From the NCBI GenBank assembly GCA_019188255.1, contig JAETXT010000002.1, positions 5,580,001 to 5,644,000 on the forward strand: DNA of 64,000 nt, in the 5' to 3' direction. This document shows, piece after piece, positions 21,800-32,953 of the stretch. Below the pieces are notes generated by a model, which saw nothing but the letters and a program-made list of their open reading frames with translations, did no database searches and was not told the origin of the DNA. This DNA is from Verticillium longisporum (Eukaryota > Ascomycota > Sordariomycetes > Glomerellales > Plectosphaerellaceae). The translations under genes were made by a program, and so were the position numbers. Numbering within the stretch: position 1 is the first letter of the stretch; each line of letters starts with the position of its first letter.

Positions 21800-22782
21800 A
21801 CACTCTCCCGACCAGAACGCAAACCGTGTTTTTCGGGGTGGCTGGCGCGCAGGGACCGATTCGTTGCCCGTTACGCTTGGACACTTGGAGGCCAGCAATC
21901 TGGAGAAATCGATCGCGCGCTTCTGCACCGGTTTGGGTCCTGCTGCGAAGCGCTTGACCTCTTGTCTCCCCCTTGTACCTTGCTCCTTGCCTGACCTGTC
22001 TATGCTCGACCTCGGGAGACCTTGACCTTGCTCGACCACACCAACGAACCGACAGACCTATCCATCTAGGGTACCTACCTAGGGACCTGCATACCCTCAC
22101 AGCAAGCAGCAGCAGCCGCCGCCAAACGCCAGGAGCATCCCCTCACCACTCCGCACCACACCACCCTTAGCCCCCCCCCCCCAAGACACGCCCAAGAAAG
22201 TTAGCAGCTTTCCAGCTCTGCCACCTTTCATCAACAACACCACCCGTCCGCTCGCCTCGCCTCCTGCCACTCCCCCCCCCCAAACCCGCGATTCCGTCCG
22301 CGTCGCATCGCCCACGGGTCATTGATTCGACGCCTCGTCAGCAATCGATTGCCGCCGTTTCCGAGTCGCCTCTGCGCCATTGCATCGCGTAGCTGGACGG
22401 TCTGGGATTCCGGGCGCATTCGGATCTGGAATTTCCTTCCCTCGTCTTCGACCAGCTTACTCTGTGTCGTCTCGTTCTGTTCTCGCCTTTGTCAACAATC
22501 AGGTCACAATCAGGTCGACACGCTTTTTTCGTGGCGCGACGAGAACCTTCCATCTCCGCGGGGAAGGGGTCCAGAGAGAAAAACATTACACACGAAGACA
22601 CGACGGACGCCAAGGACAACATTGTCATTACTCGACTGCGCGAAGCACCGGGTCCCCTCTGGCGCGCGTAGCTCTCGCCCCTCGATTCCTCCCTCACCCG
22701 GCCTCGCGGCATCGCGGCATCGCGGCACGGAGGGCACACAGCAAAGCGCGACGCACGGCACGCACACGGCACACGGCACACA

Positions 22783-24373
22783 ATGTCGGCGAGCCCCAGG
22801 AAGCGCAGCCGGGCCGAGCCCGCCGAGGACACAAAGGCCGAGTGCCCGTTTGAGGTGAAATACGAGAGCGAGGACGTCAAGACAAAGGCGCGCAAGGCGG
22901 CCAAGAGGCGGAAGCAGGCACAGCAGCTGGGCGGCGCGGTCGGCGCCGACGCCGACGAGGACGAGATTGCCAAGGTCCAGCCCTCGCCCTTTACGCCGTC
23001 CGGCTCGTTCAAGAATGACGAGAACATGGATCTCCGCTACTGGGTCGAGCCGCGGGACAAGTGGATGGCCATGACGAGATATAACAGCTTTGTTTGTGAG
23101 TTTTTTTCTTCTTCTTTTGACTGCTTCCCTCTTTTCGCGTTTCGCATTCCGCCTGCCTGGGCCGTACGCGGCTGGACCGTTCGCGACCACCAGCTGACGG
23201 GCGCTAGTAAACTCGGCCAAGTACTTCAGCGAGGGCTTCATCTACATCTCCAACGGCATGGCGTCGCCGACGAACAACCAGGTCAAGGTGGACGAGAACG
23301 GCGTGCGGCAGAGGATGCCCAACGAGTGGGTCGGCCGCACCCTGGAGATCCGCGCGGCGGACGAGCACCACGCCTACGCGCGCATCTACTGGATGTACTG
23401 GCCCGAGGAGCTGCCGGTGCAGACCAAGGACGACGGCAAGTTTGTGGCGCGCGCGGGCCGCCAGCCGTACCACGGCGTCAACGAGCTCATCGCGTCCAAC
23501 CACAGTACGTATCCTCCCTCGGCTGGGGGTAGACGGCAGCACGAGGCTAACGGGCAGCACAGTGGACGTGATCAACGTCGTCAGCGTCACGGCCGAGGCC
23601 AAGGTCAAGCAGTGGTTCGAGGAGAACGACGACGAGATCCAAGACGGCCTCTACTGGCGACAAGCGCTCGACGTTCGCACCCTCAGCCTCTCGGTATGTA
23701 GCAACCCAATCCCTGCACGTGGCTTTCCTCGTCGTGCTGACAAGGCCAGTCTGTGCATCGGACCTGCAAGTGCAAGCAGCCCGCGAATCCCGACAAGACG
23801 CTCGTCGCGTGCTCCCAGCCCAACTGCAGCACATGGCCCCACGACGAATGCCTCAAACACGACGCCCTCATGCGGACCTTTGCGGCCCTTGGCACCGACC
23901 AACCCTATATTGCGCCGCCGCCGCCGCCGCCGCCACCGGCCGCAGCGGAGAATGGCGAGACGGACGGCAGCAAGCTGGACCAGGAGACGGGCCGGCCGCT
24001 GAGCCCCCCAGATAACGGCGTCGAGGTGCAGCAGTCGATCGACGCCAAGCCGGGCGCGTCGCCCGAGGCGGAGGCAGCGGCCAAGGAGCGGCTCTCGACG
24101 CCGCGGGGCAGCAGCGCGCGCGGCGGCGGCGGCGGCCAGGGGACACCGACGGTGGGCACCATCACGGCGGCGCCGGGCTCGCTGCGCAAGACCAAGGTGC
24201 CCAAGCGCGGCAAGGCCAGCGCGGCCAGGCCGTACGAGGGTCTGTTCGAGGCGACGCTCAAGGTGGCGGAGAATGTCGTCGAGATACGGGACCTGCGGGC
24301 CAATGTCACGGGCGGCGTCAAGGTGTGGACGGAGCCGCTGGTGTGCCTCGTCTGCCACACGACCATCAGCTAA
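22783..24373 (+). CDS. BAH-PHD chromatin reader (EPR-1-like candidate)
   Basis: Nuclear chromatin-binding protein of 454 residues by inference from its domains. Four exons (22783-23095, 23208-23504, 23563-23693, 23750-24373) join in frame. A basic N-terminus (SPRKRSR, KARKAAKRRKQ) suggests nuclear localisation. The BAH domain spans about residues 105-245, with NEWVGRTLEIRA and the strongly conserved ARIYWMYWPEELP. A PHD-like zinc ligand set follows: Cys253, Cys255, Cys268, Cys273, His278 and Cys281. A Pro/Gly/Ala-rich linker of about 165 residues precedes the final pair Cys446 and Cys449 at the extreme C-terminus. Neurospora EPR-1, an H3K27me3 reader, has the same BAH plus PHD layout, so this may be its orthologue, but other fungal BAH-PHD proteins exist. 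Confidence 0.88.
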
Positions 24374-25310
24374 TGGGGAAGCTGAGCTGTGTGCCGGGGG
24401 AGCAGGTGTCGTGTCATGTCCTCTTCAGCTGTATCTATTATTTTTCAAGGGCCGTTTGTTTGGGGTTGTCACTGGCAAGGCCGGCAGGCATGGTGAGCAG
24501 GCTCGACGGGTGACTTGTTTTGTTCCTTTCTGGCTTCTTCCCTACCCCCGGGGCGTGCGGTGGTTTTCTTTTCTCACCATGGCGTTCAAAGCGGACTGAA
24601 GCGGACTGGAGTCGGGGCTTTCTGGTTTGGTAGGAAGGGGTGCTGGGGAATCATGGTAGCAGGAGGCCCGAGGTGGTGAGGCTTTGGATGTGGCAGAGCG
24701 TTGGTGCTAGTTGTGGTCGAGGCGACCTGGGTGAGATGGCATCTATATTCATTCGTATCTCTGTTTTGAATGAGCATTGGTGTTTGTTTCTCTCGGTGGA
24801 TGTGGGACATGTTGGCAGAGCTCGTCACTCAGCCTGAGCCTTGTACCTGTAATTCTAGGTACCTACCTTAAGCAAAACAGTGCGAGGCCTGAGGATCTGT
24901 GATTGGCGGGTGGATATCCTAAGCTGCCCCCTAAGGTCCCTACAACACCTCTCCAGGTACCTCCTAGGAATGCTATCCAGGTACCTCCTAGGAATGCTAT
25001 CCAGGTACCTCCTAGGAATGCTATCCAGGTAGGTAGACAGGTACCTAGGCACCTCGGGCCTTCCCCCAACTCCGGCGAGCTTCGGCGCGTCGAGGCTGGG
25101 GTCGATCAGCACCCGTTTCGTGCCACTTACCCCGCCACGCCCCGAACGACATCTACTCTTTCTCCATCGCCTATTCGGCTCTCCAGGATCCAGACCACCC
25201 TACGTCAACCGACCAGAGCTCCCATCATTCACGACCGCACCACACCCCTCTCCCGGACCACACCACAGCTTCAGACTGTCTTCTGCCAATTCACACATTA
25301 CATCATCACA
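24374..25310. other. intergenic region upstream of CAP2
   Basis: Contains the 3' flank of the BAH-PHD gene, a 24-bp minisatellite with AGGTACCT at its core (24953-25030) and a pyrimidine-rich CAP2 leader from about 25120. No gene is seen. Confidence 0.7.
24953..25030 (+). repeat. 24-bp minisatellite, 3.2 copies
   Basis: Identical units start at 24953, 24977 and 25001, with a partial copy at 25025. Each holds CCAGGTACCTCCTAGGAATG. Perfect identity suggests recent expansion or active homogenisation. Confidence 0.95.
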
Positions 25311-26296
25311 ATGGCGTCCGCCGACCCCTTCGACTCGGCGCTGTAAGCTCCCCCTGCTGCTGCTACTGCTGCTGCTGCTGCTCTCCTTGCTGTCCGCCCA
25401 TTAACAATCCCCAGCGACCTCCTCCGCCGCCTCAACCCCAAGCACACGGCAACCCACCTCAGCTCCATCATCTCCCTGGCGCCCGACCTGACCGAAGACC
25501 TCCTCTCGTCGGTCGACCAGCCCCTCGGCGTGCGCCGCTGCCGCCAGACGGGGCGCGACTACCTCCTCTGCGACTACAACCGCGCCGGCGACACCCACCG
25601 GCCGCCCGGGAGCAAGGAGTTTGCCCCCCCGCCCGCCGAGGCCGGGCCCGGCGGCGCCCGCGGCGGCGGCGCCAACGACGGCGCCGGCGAGGGCGCCATC
25701 CCCAGCGAGCGCGTGCGCCGCATGGAGGTCAAGGCCAACGAGGCCTTTGACGTCTACCGCGAGCTGTACTACGAGGGCGGCGTCAGCAGCGTCTACTTTT
25801 GGAACCTCGACGACGGCTTTGCCGGGGTGGTGCTGCTGAAGAAGTGTGAGTTCTTCTGCCTTGTTCTTTCCTCTTGCCCGATGCATCCCTAACCAACAGC
25901 CCAGCCGCCACGCCCGGCGCCGCGTCCGAGGGCGTCTGGGACTCGATCCACGTCTTCGAGGCCATTGAGCGCGGCCGCACGACGCAGTACAAGCTCACGT
26001 CGACCGTCATCCTGAGCCTCGCGACGAGCGGCGCCGCCCTCGGCGCCATGGACCTGTCGGGCAACATGACGCGGCAGGTCGAGCAGGAGCTCGCCGTCGA
26101 GGGCGACGAGAGCCACATTGCCAACATTGGCCGCCTCGTCGAGGACATGGAGCTCAAGATGCGCAACCTGCAGCAGGAGGTCTCCTTTGGCAAGGCCAAG
26201 GACGTCGTCGGCGACCTGCGCAGCGTCGGCAGCCTCAGCGAGGGCGCCCGCGACAGGCAGGCCCAGCGCGAGGTCATTGGCAGCATGCAGAGGTAG
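25311..26296 (+). CDS. CAP2: F-actin-capping protein subunit beta
   Basis: Beta subunit of the heterodimer that caps actin-filament barbed ends at cortical patches. Three exons, 25311-25342, 25415-25845 and 25905-26296, join in frame to 284 residues, the family size. Family hallmarks are [47 protein letters not shown] and [20 protein letters not shown]. The C-terminus forms the amphipathic actin-binding tail ([20 protein letters not shown]). A Gly/Ala-rich insertion (about residues 96-118) interrupts the usual short loop before [16 protein letters not shown]. Intron 1 (72 nt) contains a CTG run. Exon 3 uses the second AG of a CAGCCCAG pair at 25903-25904, because only it keeps the frame. Confidence in the identity is high. 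Confidence 0.97.
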
Positions 26297-26862
26297 GGCC
26301 GGGGTTGCCGCGCGGAGCGTGGGCCGGCACGGGAGCACGACTCCGCCGCCGTGATGCTGCGCCAGCGGGTGAATCTCGACGCCAGGCTGCTGGGTGCGAC
26401 ACGGGGGAGGCTGCTAGGTGCGACGTGATGAGGCTGTGCCTCGCCCGCGAGCTCGCGCGCGCATTCTCCCTGAGGCGTGCCCGGTTTGACGCCGTATGCT
26501 GGCTTCGGGCTCTCGATCGCGCTCCGATCAGCGCCCGATCGTGCAAGCCGTATAAAGTGTGAAAGGAGGGGAGGGGGGATGCCGGGGTCCGGGGGGGACA
26601 ATGAGTTCGTGTTAAGCCTTGCAGCAGCACATGGTTCCAATACATGTTTACGCCTGATCATGCTGCCTCCAGCCTGTCCCTTGCCTGTGTGCCGTCTCCC
26701 TTTCTGTCCGCGAATTGTTCAACCCTGCGCGTGTTCGGTAGACTGCCGGGCCGCGAAGGGCGTGGCCAGCGGTTTGCCCCCCCCCCCAAAAAAAAGAAAT
26801 GAGACGTACCGAGTCCCTCCCCCATAACCATTCCTACTACCCAGCTATCCAGCCTTGCATTT

Positions 26863-27055
26863 CTATAACGACTCTAGAACTTCATTCTGGGCAAAAAGCC
26901 GTCCTTTAGAAAAGGGCATGTTATACTGATATATATACTCAACAGCTACTGTAATTTTATATCCAGTAGGCATCTCGTAGTAGTGTTGTGCATTTATTCT
27001 AGGTACAGTGGTTGGGGTGAAGCGTTTAGTACGTCTCATTTTGCTTGCAACCCGC
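26863..27055 (-). mobile_element. possible mobile-element relic (AT-rich coding-like island)
   Basis: About 190 bp are clearly AT-richer than the GC-rich flanks. The minus strand is open for about 70 codons through 27078, with balanced, protein-like composition (for example YYEMPTGYKI and NMPFSKGRLFAQNEVLESL) rather than the Arg/Pro/Ser-rich composition of spurious frames nearby. No family is recognised and no terminal repeats or target duplication are visible. A decayed, possibly RIP-affected transposon fragment is one explanation; chance is another. Confidence 0.3.
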
Positions 27056-28346
27056 CTGCCTGGGTCCAAGACGGCCATTCATTGTTCGGATTCTTCCATG
27101 TCGGTCTGCTCTCTGAGAAGATACGTATGTCCAGCCCCCCTCCTTTTGCCCATCATCCGTGGCACTGCCGACACGCTGGTCCGGTCCCCCCCCGCTAGGC
27201 AGACTGCCGAACGCAGGCTGCTGAATCTCTGCAGCGCAGAAGTGCCATGCTGCGCGGACAAGGGGGACGCCAAAATCACGGTCCCAAACAGGATCTCGAC
27301 AATGTCTCACACGAGAAGGCAGACAAGCGTGGTGCTCTGTACTAGAGGGGTGCATGTGCAAGTACTTTGACGCCAAGGATTCGTGACCGGTCGGCCGGCG
27401 CAAGGGAGCAGAGGTGGGCCGAGGCGGGCAGATGAGACATGCAGGAACGGGTGGCAGGGCTGCTCCAGGTCTACATGTACCTCTGCTGCTCTCTACCTCG
27501 ATGTGGACATTTTCGTCAGCGACTGGCCCGTCGCAGCACCGTGGCGGACGGCGTCTTCCGCGGGTCCGGCACCTGGGGGGACCCCCGGGTGGGGTTTGCC
27601 TGTGATGCGCTGTGGAATCTTGTTAAACTTCGGTCAGGCAGAAAAAAAGGAGAAGGAAGAGCAGAATGGTGGGGAGGAGGCGGGGGAGAGGAGGCAGCAA
27701 AAGGAGAGACGAGATGGCGAGGTCGCATTTGTTATTTCAGGTGCATGGCGAGAAGAGAAGGGAAAAGGGGGCAATATGCAGAGAAAAAGTCAGAGGTCGT
27801 TCGAAGACTTGGACGCCCGAGAGAAATGGACTGGATGTGCGCCAGCCTCTCCGGTCTGCACTTTGCATGTCGACGAAGCATGTCGACGAAGCATGTGTCC
27901 CTGTTCATGGGACGAACAGTGCCATGTATGATGCGCGGCCAACGGAGAAACGCCCGACCCTCGAACCCCGGCGTCCCGCGTGCTTCTTTGTTTCCTCGAC
28001 CTGTCAGGACGGGCGATCCGCGCGCCGGCCTTGATGCGCCCCTTATCGCGTGACGCCTGTGACGCTGTGTGGTGGCAGGGCAGGGTGGGAGTGCAGTAGG
28101 ATGGCGAGCGTCGCGGCGAGACTTTGGCAGGGCCGCGACTTGCATGAACGCCTCATCTCAGCGGGCCGGTGGGCGGGCTGGCTGGGCCGGTGATGGCGGG
28201 CTGGTTCTTGGGTTGTTCTTCCGGTGATAGACGGACTGACAGACGGAGTAGAGAAAAGTGTGAGACATGGAAGCGGTGGAGGGTTCGTGCGCATGTCACC
28301 CCAGCACGGCAGCCGCTGGTCGATCGTGGATGATGGGTGTCGCGGT

Positions 28347-28396
28347 CGGTGAGCTCCTTGGCTCCATCGGTGAGCTCCTTGGCTCCATCGGTGAGC
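28347..28396 (+). repeat. 21-bp minisatellite, 2.4 copies
   Basis: CGGTGAGCTCCTTGGCTCCA-type units start at 28347, 28368 and 28389, followed by CTCTGGCTGC repeats to about 28450. Confidence 0.9.
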
Positions 28397-28622
28397 GACC
28401 TTGCCTTGCCCTCTGGCTGCACTCTGGCTGCCCTCTGGCTGCACTCTGGCTTGCTTCCCATGTGCGGCCTCTCTGCTTTGGCGCCCTTCGACCTGCAGAC
28501 CCCTAGTGCAACGCTGCGAAAAGGCAAGATGCCCTGCGTCGGAGAGAGGCACCACGAGACATGCGGAAAAGAGGCCTGAAACGCGCGCAAAAGGGGGTCC
28601 TGCGGGGTTCCGAGGGAGGCTA

Positions 28623-28668
28623 GGCAGGCTGGCAGGCTGGCAGGCTGGCAGGCTGGCAGGCTGGCAGG
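28623..28668 (+). repeat. 8-bp GGCAGGCT tandem array
   Basis: About six consecutive GGCAGGCT units in non-coding DNA. Confidence 0.93.
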
Positions 28669-29644
28669 GTAGCAGTGGCAGAAGACTTCTAGAATGCAGA
28701 GAGCATCCGCTGCGCTGCAGAGCAGGGCAAGCAGGGGCACCAGTACTGTACTACATGGTAAGCGCTGTACCTGCTTCTGACTGGAACGGGTCTGTACCAG
28801 GGACCTCGTCTTGCTTGTCCACTCTCTTGTCCACTCTGCATGGAGCCACTGCATGGACCTCAGATCCTGTTCGCGTACTGTAGTGTAGCAGCAGCAGCGA
28901 ACATCGCCGCAGTGTCTGGCCGAGTTGGTTGCATGCCCCAGCCGCACACGGGACGGGGCCATCTCGGAGGCGCGCACCTCGAAAAGACGACGCCGAGTCA
29001 TCTGGAGTTCTGGACGGTCAGGTTGGCGAGACGAACAGCGTACGACGAGTCAAGTAGTGAGAGACGAGGCGTTGCGGCGCGTCCCTCGCTTCGCTGGTCT
29101 CGTGTGGCCTTTTTTCGTTTTTTTTTTTCGAGACAGAGAAGAGAGAGAGAGCTGTGTGTCTGCTGCCATGTCATGTTCTTCCCCCTCTCTTCGTTCCTCA
29201 TACTATCCCCTCCCTGTGTCTCCGACTTTTGCCCTCTGCGCCAGTCTTTGCCTACGTACAGTACCTACCTACCCACCATGTCTACCATGTACCCAGAGGG
29301 GCCCGGCCCCGCTGTTCATTCCCCTTTGGCCTTGCTTGGCTTGCTTGGGACCACCCCCCTGACGGGAGAGCCAGCGGGTGGGCCGGGAGGGGAGGGGCGG
29401 GATGGGACGGGAGCCGGGCGCTTGCTAGCGGGTGCTCGTAGGTGCTCTATCGGATTTTTTTGTGGTGCTTCGACTAGCCAGCCAAATGGACATTGATGCT
29501 AACCGACCTGAAGACGTGTGCGCGTCTGTGTGTCTGTGTGTCTGTAGCGTGGCAGGCGTGGGAAAGCGGTGATCCGACCTGTTCTGGTGCCAGCGCGTGG
29601 TTGTCTCGCCATGCAGAGAGGTGTGCATGTCTTCGTCTGATCAT

Positions 29645-29692
29645 CCACAGTCAAAAGTCCACAGTCAAAAGTCCACAGTCAAAAGTCCACAG
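29645..29692 (+). repeat. 14-bp minisatellite, 3.4 copies
   Basis: Units of CACAGTCAAAAGTC repeat at 14-bp spacing without mismatch. Confidence 0.93.
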
Positions 29693-30018
29693 GTGAAGGC
29701 CACCGAGCTGGGATCAGCATAGGTCTCGGGCTCAGCTGCCGACGTGTGGATGGTGCCGAGGAACCCTGCTGTCTCCTGTCTGTCTTCGCCTCTGCCTTCC
29801 CCCAGGCAAGGAGCATGGACAACGAGGTGATCGTCTCTTCGACGGGGGATGGACGACAAGGGGACATGCACGGTAGACCGTCATCGGGGGAAGGGGTAGA
29901 CGAGGCAGGGTGCGCCGCATATTTCGCAAGTGGGGTGATGCCCAACCATCGCACTGGCTGCCGGCGATGGAATGAAGGGGCTACATCCTCTGTCTGTACC
30001 TTGGGTATTGACCTCGGG

Positions 30019-30125
30019 TTCTCTGAACTCCTGGAGGCTCTCTAAATCCTGGAGCTCTCTGAATCCTGGAGCTCTCTGAATCCGGGAGCTCTCTGAATCC
30101 GGGAGCTCTCTGAATCCTGGAAGTC
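30019..30125 (+). repeat. 17-bp minisatellite, about 6 copies
   Basis: Units like GAGCTCTCTGAATCCTG repeat at 17-bp spacing with a few C/G and T/G substitutions between copies, implying an older array than the identical ones elsewhere. Confidence 0.92.
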
Positions 30126-31340
30126 TGGAAAAGTATAGCAACCGCATGAATGATGCTGCCTCATGACCAAACCTCCTCGTCACAGTCATGCCATCCCCAA
30201 CCCCGGAACACACGCAAAAAAAGAAAGAATACACCAAGGCGTCACCTCCAAGTCGGTCATGCAAAGCATCTGTCAGGAAATCGATAAAAAAAAATCCCAC
30301 ACCTCCTCCACCTCTTCCAGGTAACGACCCCTGACGGCGCAAAGCCCACATTCGGGAGTCACAGTCCCAATCACGAGGCACGCCCCTCTCTGTCACACGC
30401 TTTCTCTCTTCCCTCACCCAGCTTGCCAGCCCCGATCGCCTTGCTGGGATCTACTTTCTGGACACCTAATATCACAAAACGAAATCCAATATTCGACGAC
30501 AATGTCGTCGTCACCACATTTTTCCGGTGAGCGCGCTACCTTCCCGCCGTCTCCGGGACCGTGCCTGCTATGGAATCCCCCCTCTGGGTTTTGCGGCCTT
30601 GCGAACCTCGTACGCATGTCCACCCAGTCGGGGACAAGACTCCCAATCTTGGGATGCATATGCACCTAGAGGCTGCACCAGTGTAATGACGGACCGCAAA
30701 AGTGATCCACCGGCTGCTCTTCAACATGGGGACTTGGGGTGTTTTTTTCTGCCCACCAAAGGGGCGTCTATCGGTCCCTGGCCCTGGGGGACGGCGCGCC
30801 TGGCTGGGCCAGCTGAGGCGCCGAGTCAGCCCCTACCTTGGGCAAGCCCAGCGATCTGGGATTCCTGCAGCTGCCTCGGTGCTACCTCACCACTCTACCA
30901 TGCACACGGCTACATGGTCCAGCGGGCATCCAGATGCGCGATGCACTCAGATGCACCACGTAGCAAGCGCTCTACAGTACCAGTACCCAGGCAGCGAGCG
31001 CTTTGCCAGGTAGCGAGCGGCAAGCTCAGGCAATGCCCACGCGAGCCCAAGCCACCAACCAACCCACACCCCCCCCTTCCCTTCCTTCTCCTCCAATCCC
31101 CTCCAACCCCCCAGTCGGCCGCCTGTCTTCCATTTGATTGCGAGAGCGTCAGTCGGTCAAGGGTACTATTAAGGGGGCACTGGCTCCCTACTGGTCTGTG
31201 TTTCCGCGCCCCGAGTCTAGTCGGTGTCTGTGTCTGTGGTTTTGTGCGTCTCTGGCTCCGTGGCCCCTCCATGTGAAAGCACCGGCCGTCTATCGTCCCG
31301 TCTCAGCTCTTCTTACTTCTCACTCCTCTCTCGCTTTCCC

Positions 31341-31345
<5 letters not shown>

Positions 31346-31368
<23 letters not shown>
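31346..31368 (+). repeat. CT dinucleotide microsatellite
   Basis: About 11 CT units in the pyrimidine-rich leader upstream of the epimerase gene. Confidence 0.93.
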
Positions 31369-31371
<3 letters not shown>

Positions 31372-31677
31372 TCCCACAACATCGCCTCGGCCGTAGAATA
31401 TAGATCGCAGCTCGTCCCATCACCGGCCGACGACAAAAAGATCATCCGCGCTGCCCAACCTCCAGACTCGACCTGCAGCCCCTTCCCCTCTCTCGACAAC
31501 CCAGCAGACATCGTCACCCCTGCCAGCTCCCGACGGCACTCGCTCGACCCCGCCTGCCCGCCCCTCGCACCTCACACCTCGCACCTCGCACAGCAGCCCG
31601 CGCTCGAACCACCCCTCTCGGCCAGCGACATCGATCGACCTCAACAACCCACCAGAAATCCCGACGCGCGCGCAACC

Positions 31678-32953
31678 ATGGCGGAAAAGCCTGCGGTCCT
31701 CATCATCGGAGGCCTTGGCTACATCGGCCGCTTCCTCGCCCTACATATTCACCAGAACAATCTCGCTTCCGAGGTCCGCATCGTCGATAAGGTTCTGCCC
31801 CAGCTGGCCTGGTTGGCACCCGAGTTTCAAGAAGCATGCGCCGGTGACAAGTTTATGCAGGCCGATGCCAGCCGAGAGCGTGAGTCCTTTCTTCTGCCCA
31901 TGATTATTGTTGCTCTGTTTCATCATGCGTGATCCGGCCCCAAAATCGACTCTGACCACAAGTGCAGAGTCCCTGGCTCGTATATTTGATCGCCCCGGTG
32001 GCAAGGAGTGGGACTACGTCTTCAACTGCGGCGGCGAGACTCGCTACTCCCAGGAGGACGAGGTCTACAAGCTCCGCTCCCTCGGCTTGTCTCTCGCTGT
32101 CGGCAAGGAGGCTGCCCGCCGCAAAATCAAGGTCTTTGTCGAGTTGAGCACCGGCATGGTGTACAAGCCCGACTCGGCTCCCAGCAAGGAGGGCGACAAG
32201 CTCAAGCCCTGGAGCAAGATTGCTGTTTACAAGCTGCAGGCGGAGGAGGAGCTTTCCAAGATGGAGGGGTAAGCTGCATCCGTTCCGTTCTTTCCGTACA
32301 TGACGCTAACTAGGTGGCCAGGCTCAACCTCGTCATTGCGCGCCTCGCCCATGTCTACGGCCCGTATGCCTCGCAGTGGGTCGCGACCGCGCTGTGTATG
32401 GCGCGTGTCTACCAGTCCCTCGGCGAGGAGATGAAGTGGCTCTGGACCAAGGACCTGCGCACCAACACGGCACACATCAAGGATGTGACGCGCGCTGTGG
32501 GCCATGGCCACGTGGTACGAGTCCTCTGGTGGCCGGGCCGCGTGGGATGCAAAAGCGCACGGCAACCCCGTGCCGACGTTCAACGTTGTCGATAAGGGCG
32601 TGACGACGCAGGGTACCATGTCTAAGATTGTCGGCGAGGTGTTTGATATCGGTACCGGCTTTCAGGGGCAACTCATCAGCACCTTTGCGCGGCTGAGCAT
32701 TGACAGCGTTGTCGACGACGTGAACGACGAGTTGTTGGGCCCGTGGGCTGAGCTGCTGGAGAAGGCGGGCATCGCGCGGCCGGGTCCGCTCACACCATTT
32801 TTGGAGAAGGAGCTGCTGAAGGATACCGACCTGAGTATGGACGGCGCGCGATTGGAGCAGATCGTCGGGTTCTCATATGAGCGGCCCAAGATGACGAGGG
32901 AAGATGTCGTCGAGGTGATTGACAGCTACAAGAAGATGAAGTGGTGGCCATGA
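31678..32953 (+). CDS. extended SDR / NAD-dependent epimerase-dehydratase (frameshifted)
   Basis: Predicted NAD(P)-dependent oxidoreductase of the extended SDR superfamily; the substrate is unknown. Exons are 31678-31879, 31968-32268 and 32322-32953. The Rossmann nucleotide-binding motif GGLGYIGRFLA lies at about residues 11-21. STGMVYKPD and RLAHVYGPYA match conserved SDR regions. I do not see a textbook YxxxK at AVYKLQAEEEL, so the catalytic diad is uncertain. Near 32494-32500 the frame changes: HIKDVTRA continues as WAMATWYESSGG only in the next frame. Either one base is extra or two are missing in GCTGTGGG. Both halves are conserved-looking, so the full product would be about 378 residues. 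A real lesion or an assembly error are both possible. Confidence 0.84.

Larger units (their letters stand above)
21246..22782. other. intergenic region upstream of the BAH-PHD gene
   Basis: Contains AGGTAGGT/TACCTACC clusters (21625-21740 and 22070-22090), a short GCGATGCGCGATGC repeat near 21560, a CACGTG element and C-rich runs near 22170-22290. The pyrimidine-rich 22100-22782 is probably the leader. No supportable gene is seen; the overlapping frames at 22322-22858 do not agree with any family. Confidence 0.65.
26297..31677. other. 5.4-kb gene desert with many minisatellites
   Basis: No open frame resembles a known family, and the longest (27383-27931, 28153-29001, 28840-29496, 30527-31276, 31138-31932) run through low-complexity DNA. 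Repeats include 28347-28396, 28623-28668, 29645-29692, 30019-30125 and a CT run at 31346-31368. A small AT-rich island occupies 26863-27055. The last roughly 500 bases are pyrimidine-rich and probably form the leader of the epimerase gene. Non-coding RNA genes cannot be judged without expression data. Confidence 0.55.

Noticed and set aside
28153..29001. 282-codon minus frame with Leu-Pro-Ala-Cys repeats
   Set aside because: The repeats are the translation of the GGCAGGCT array.
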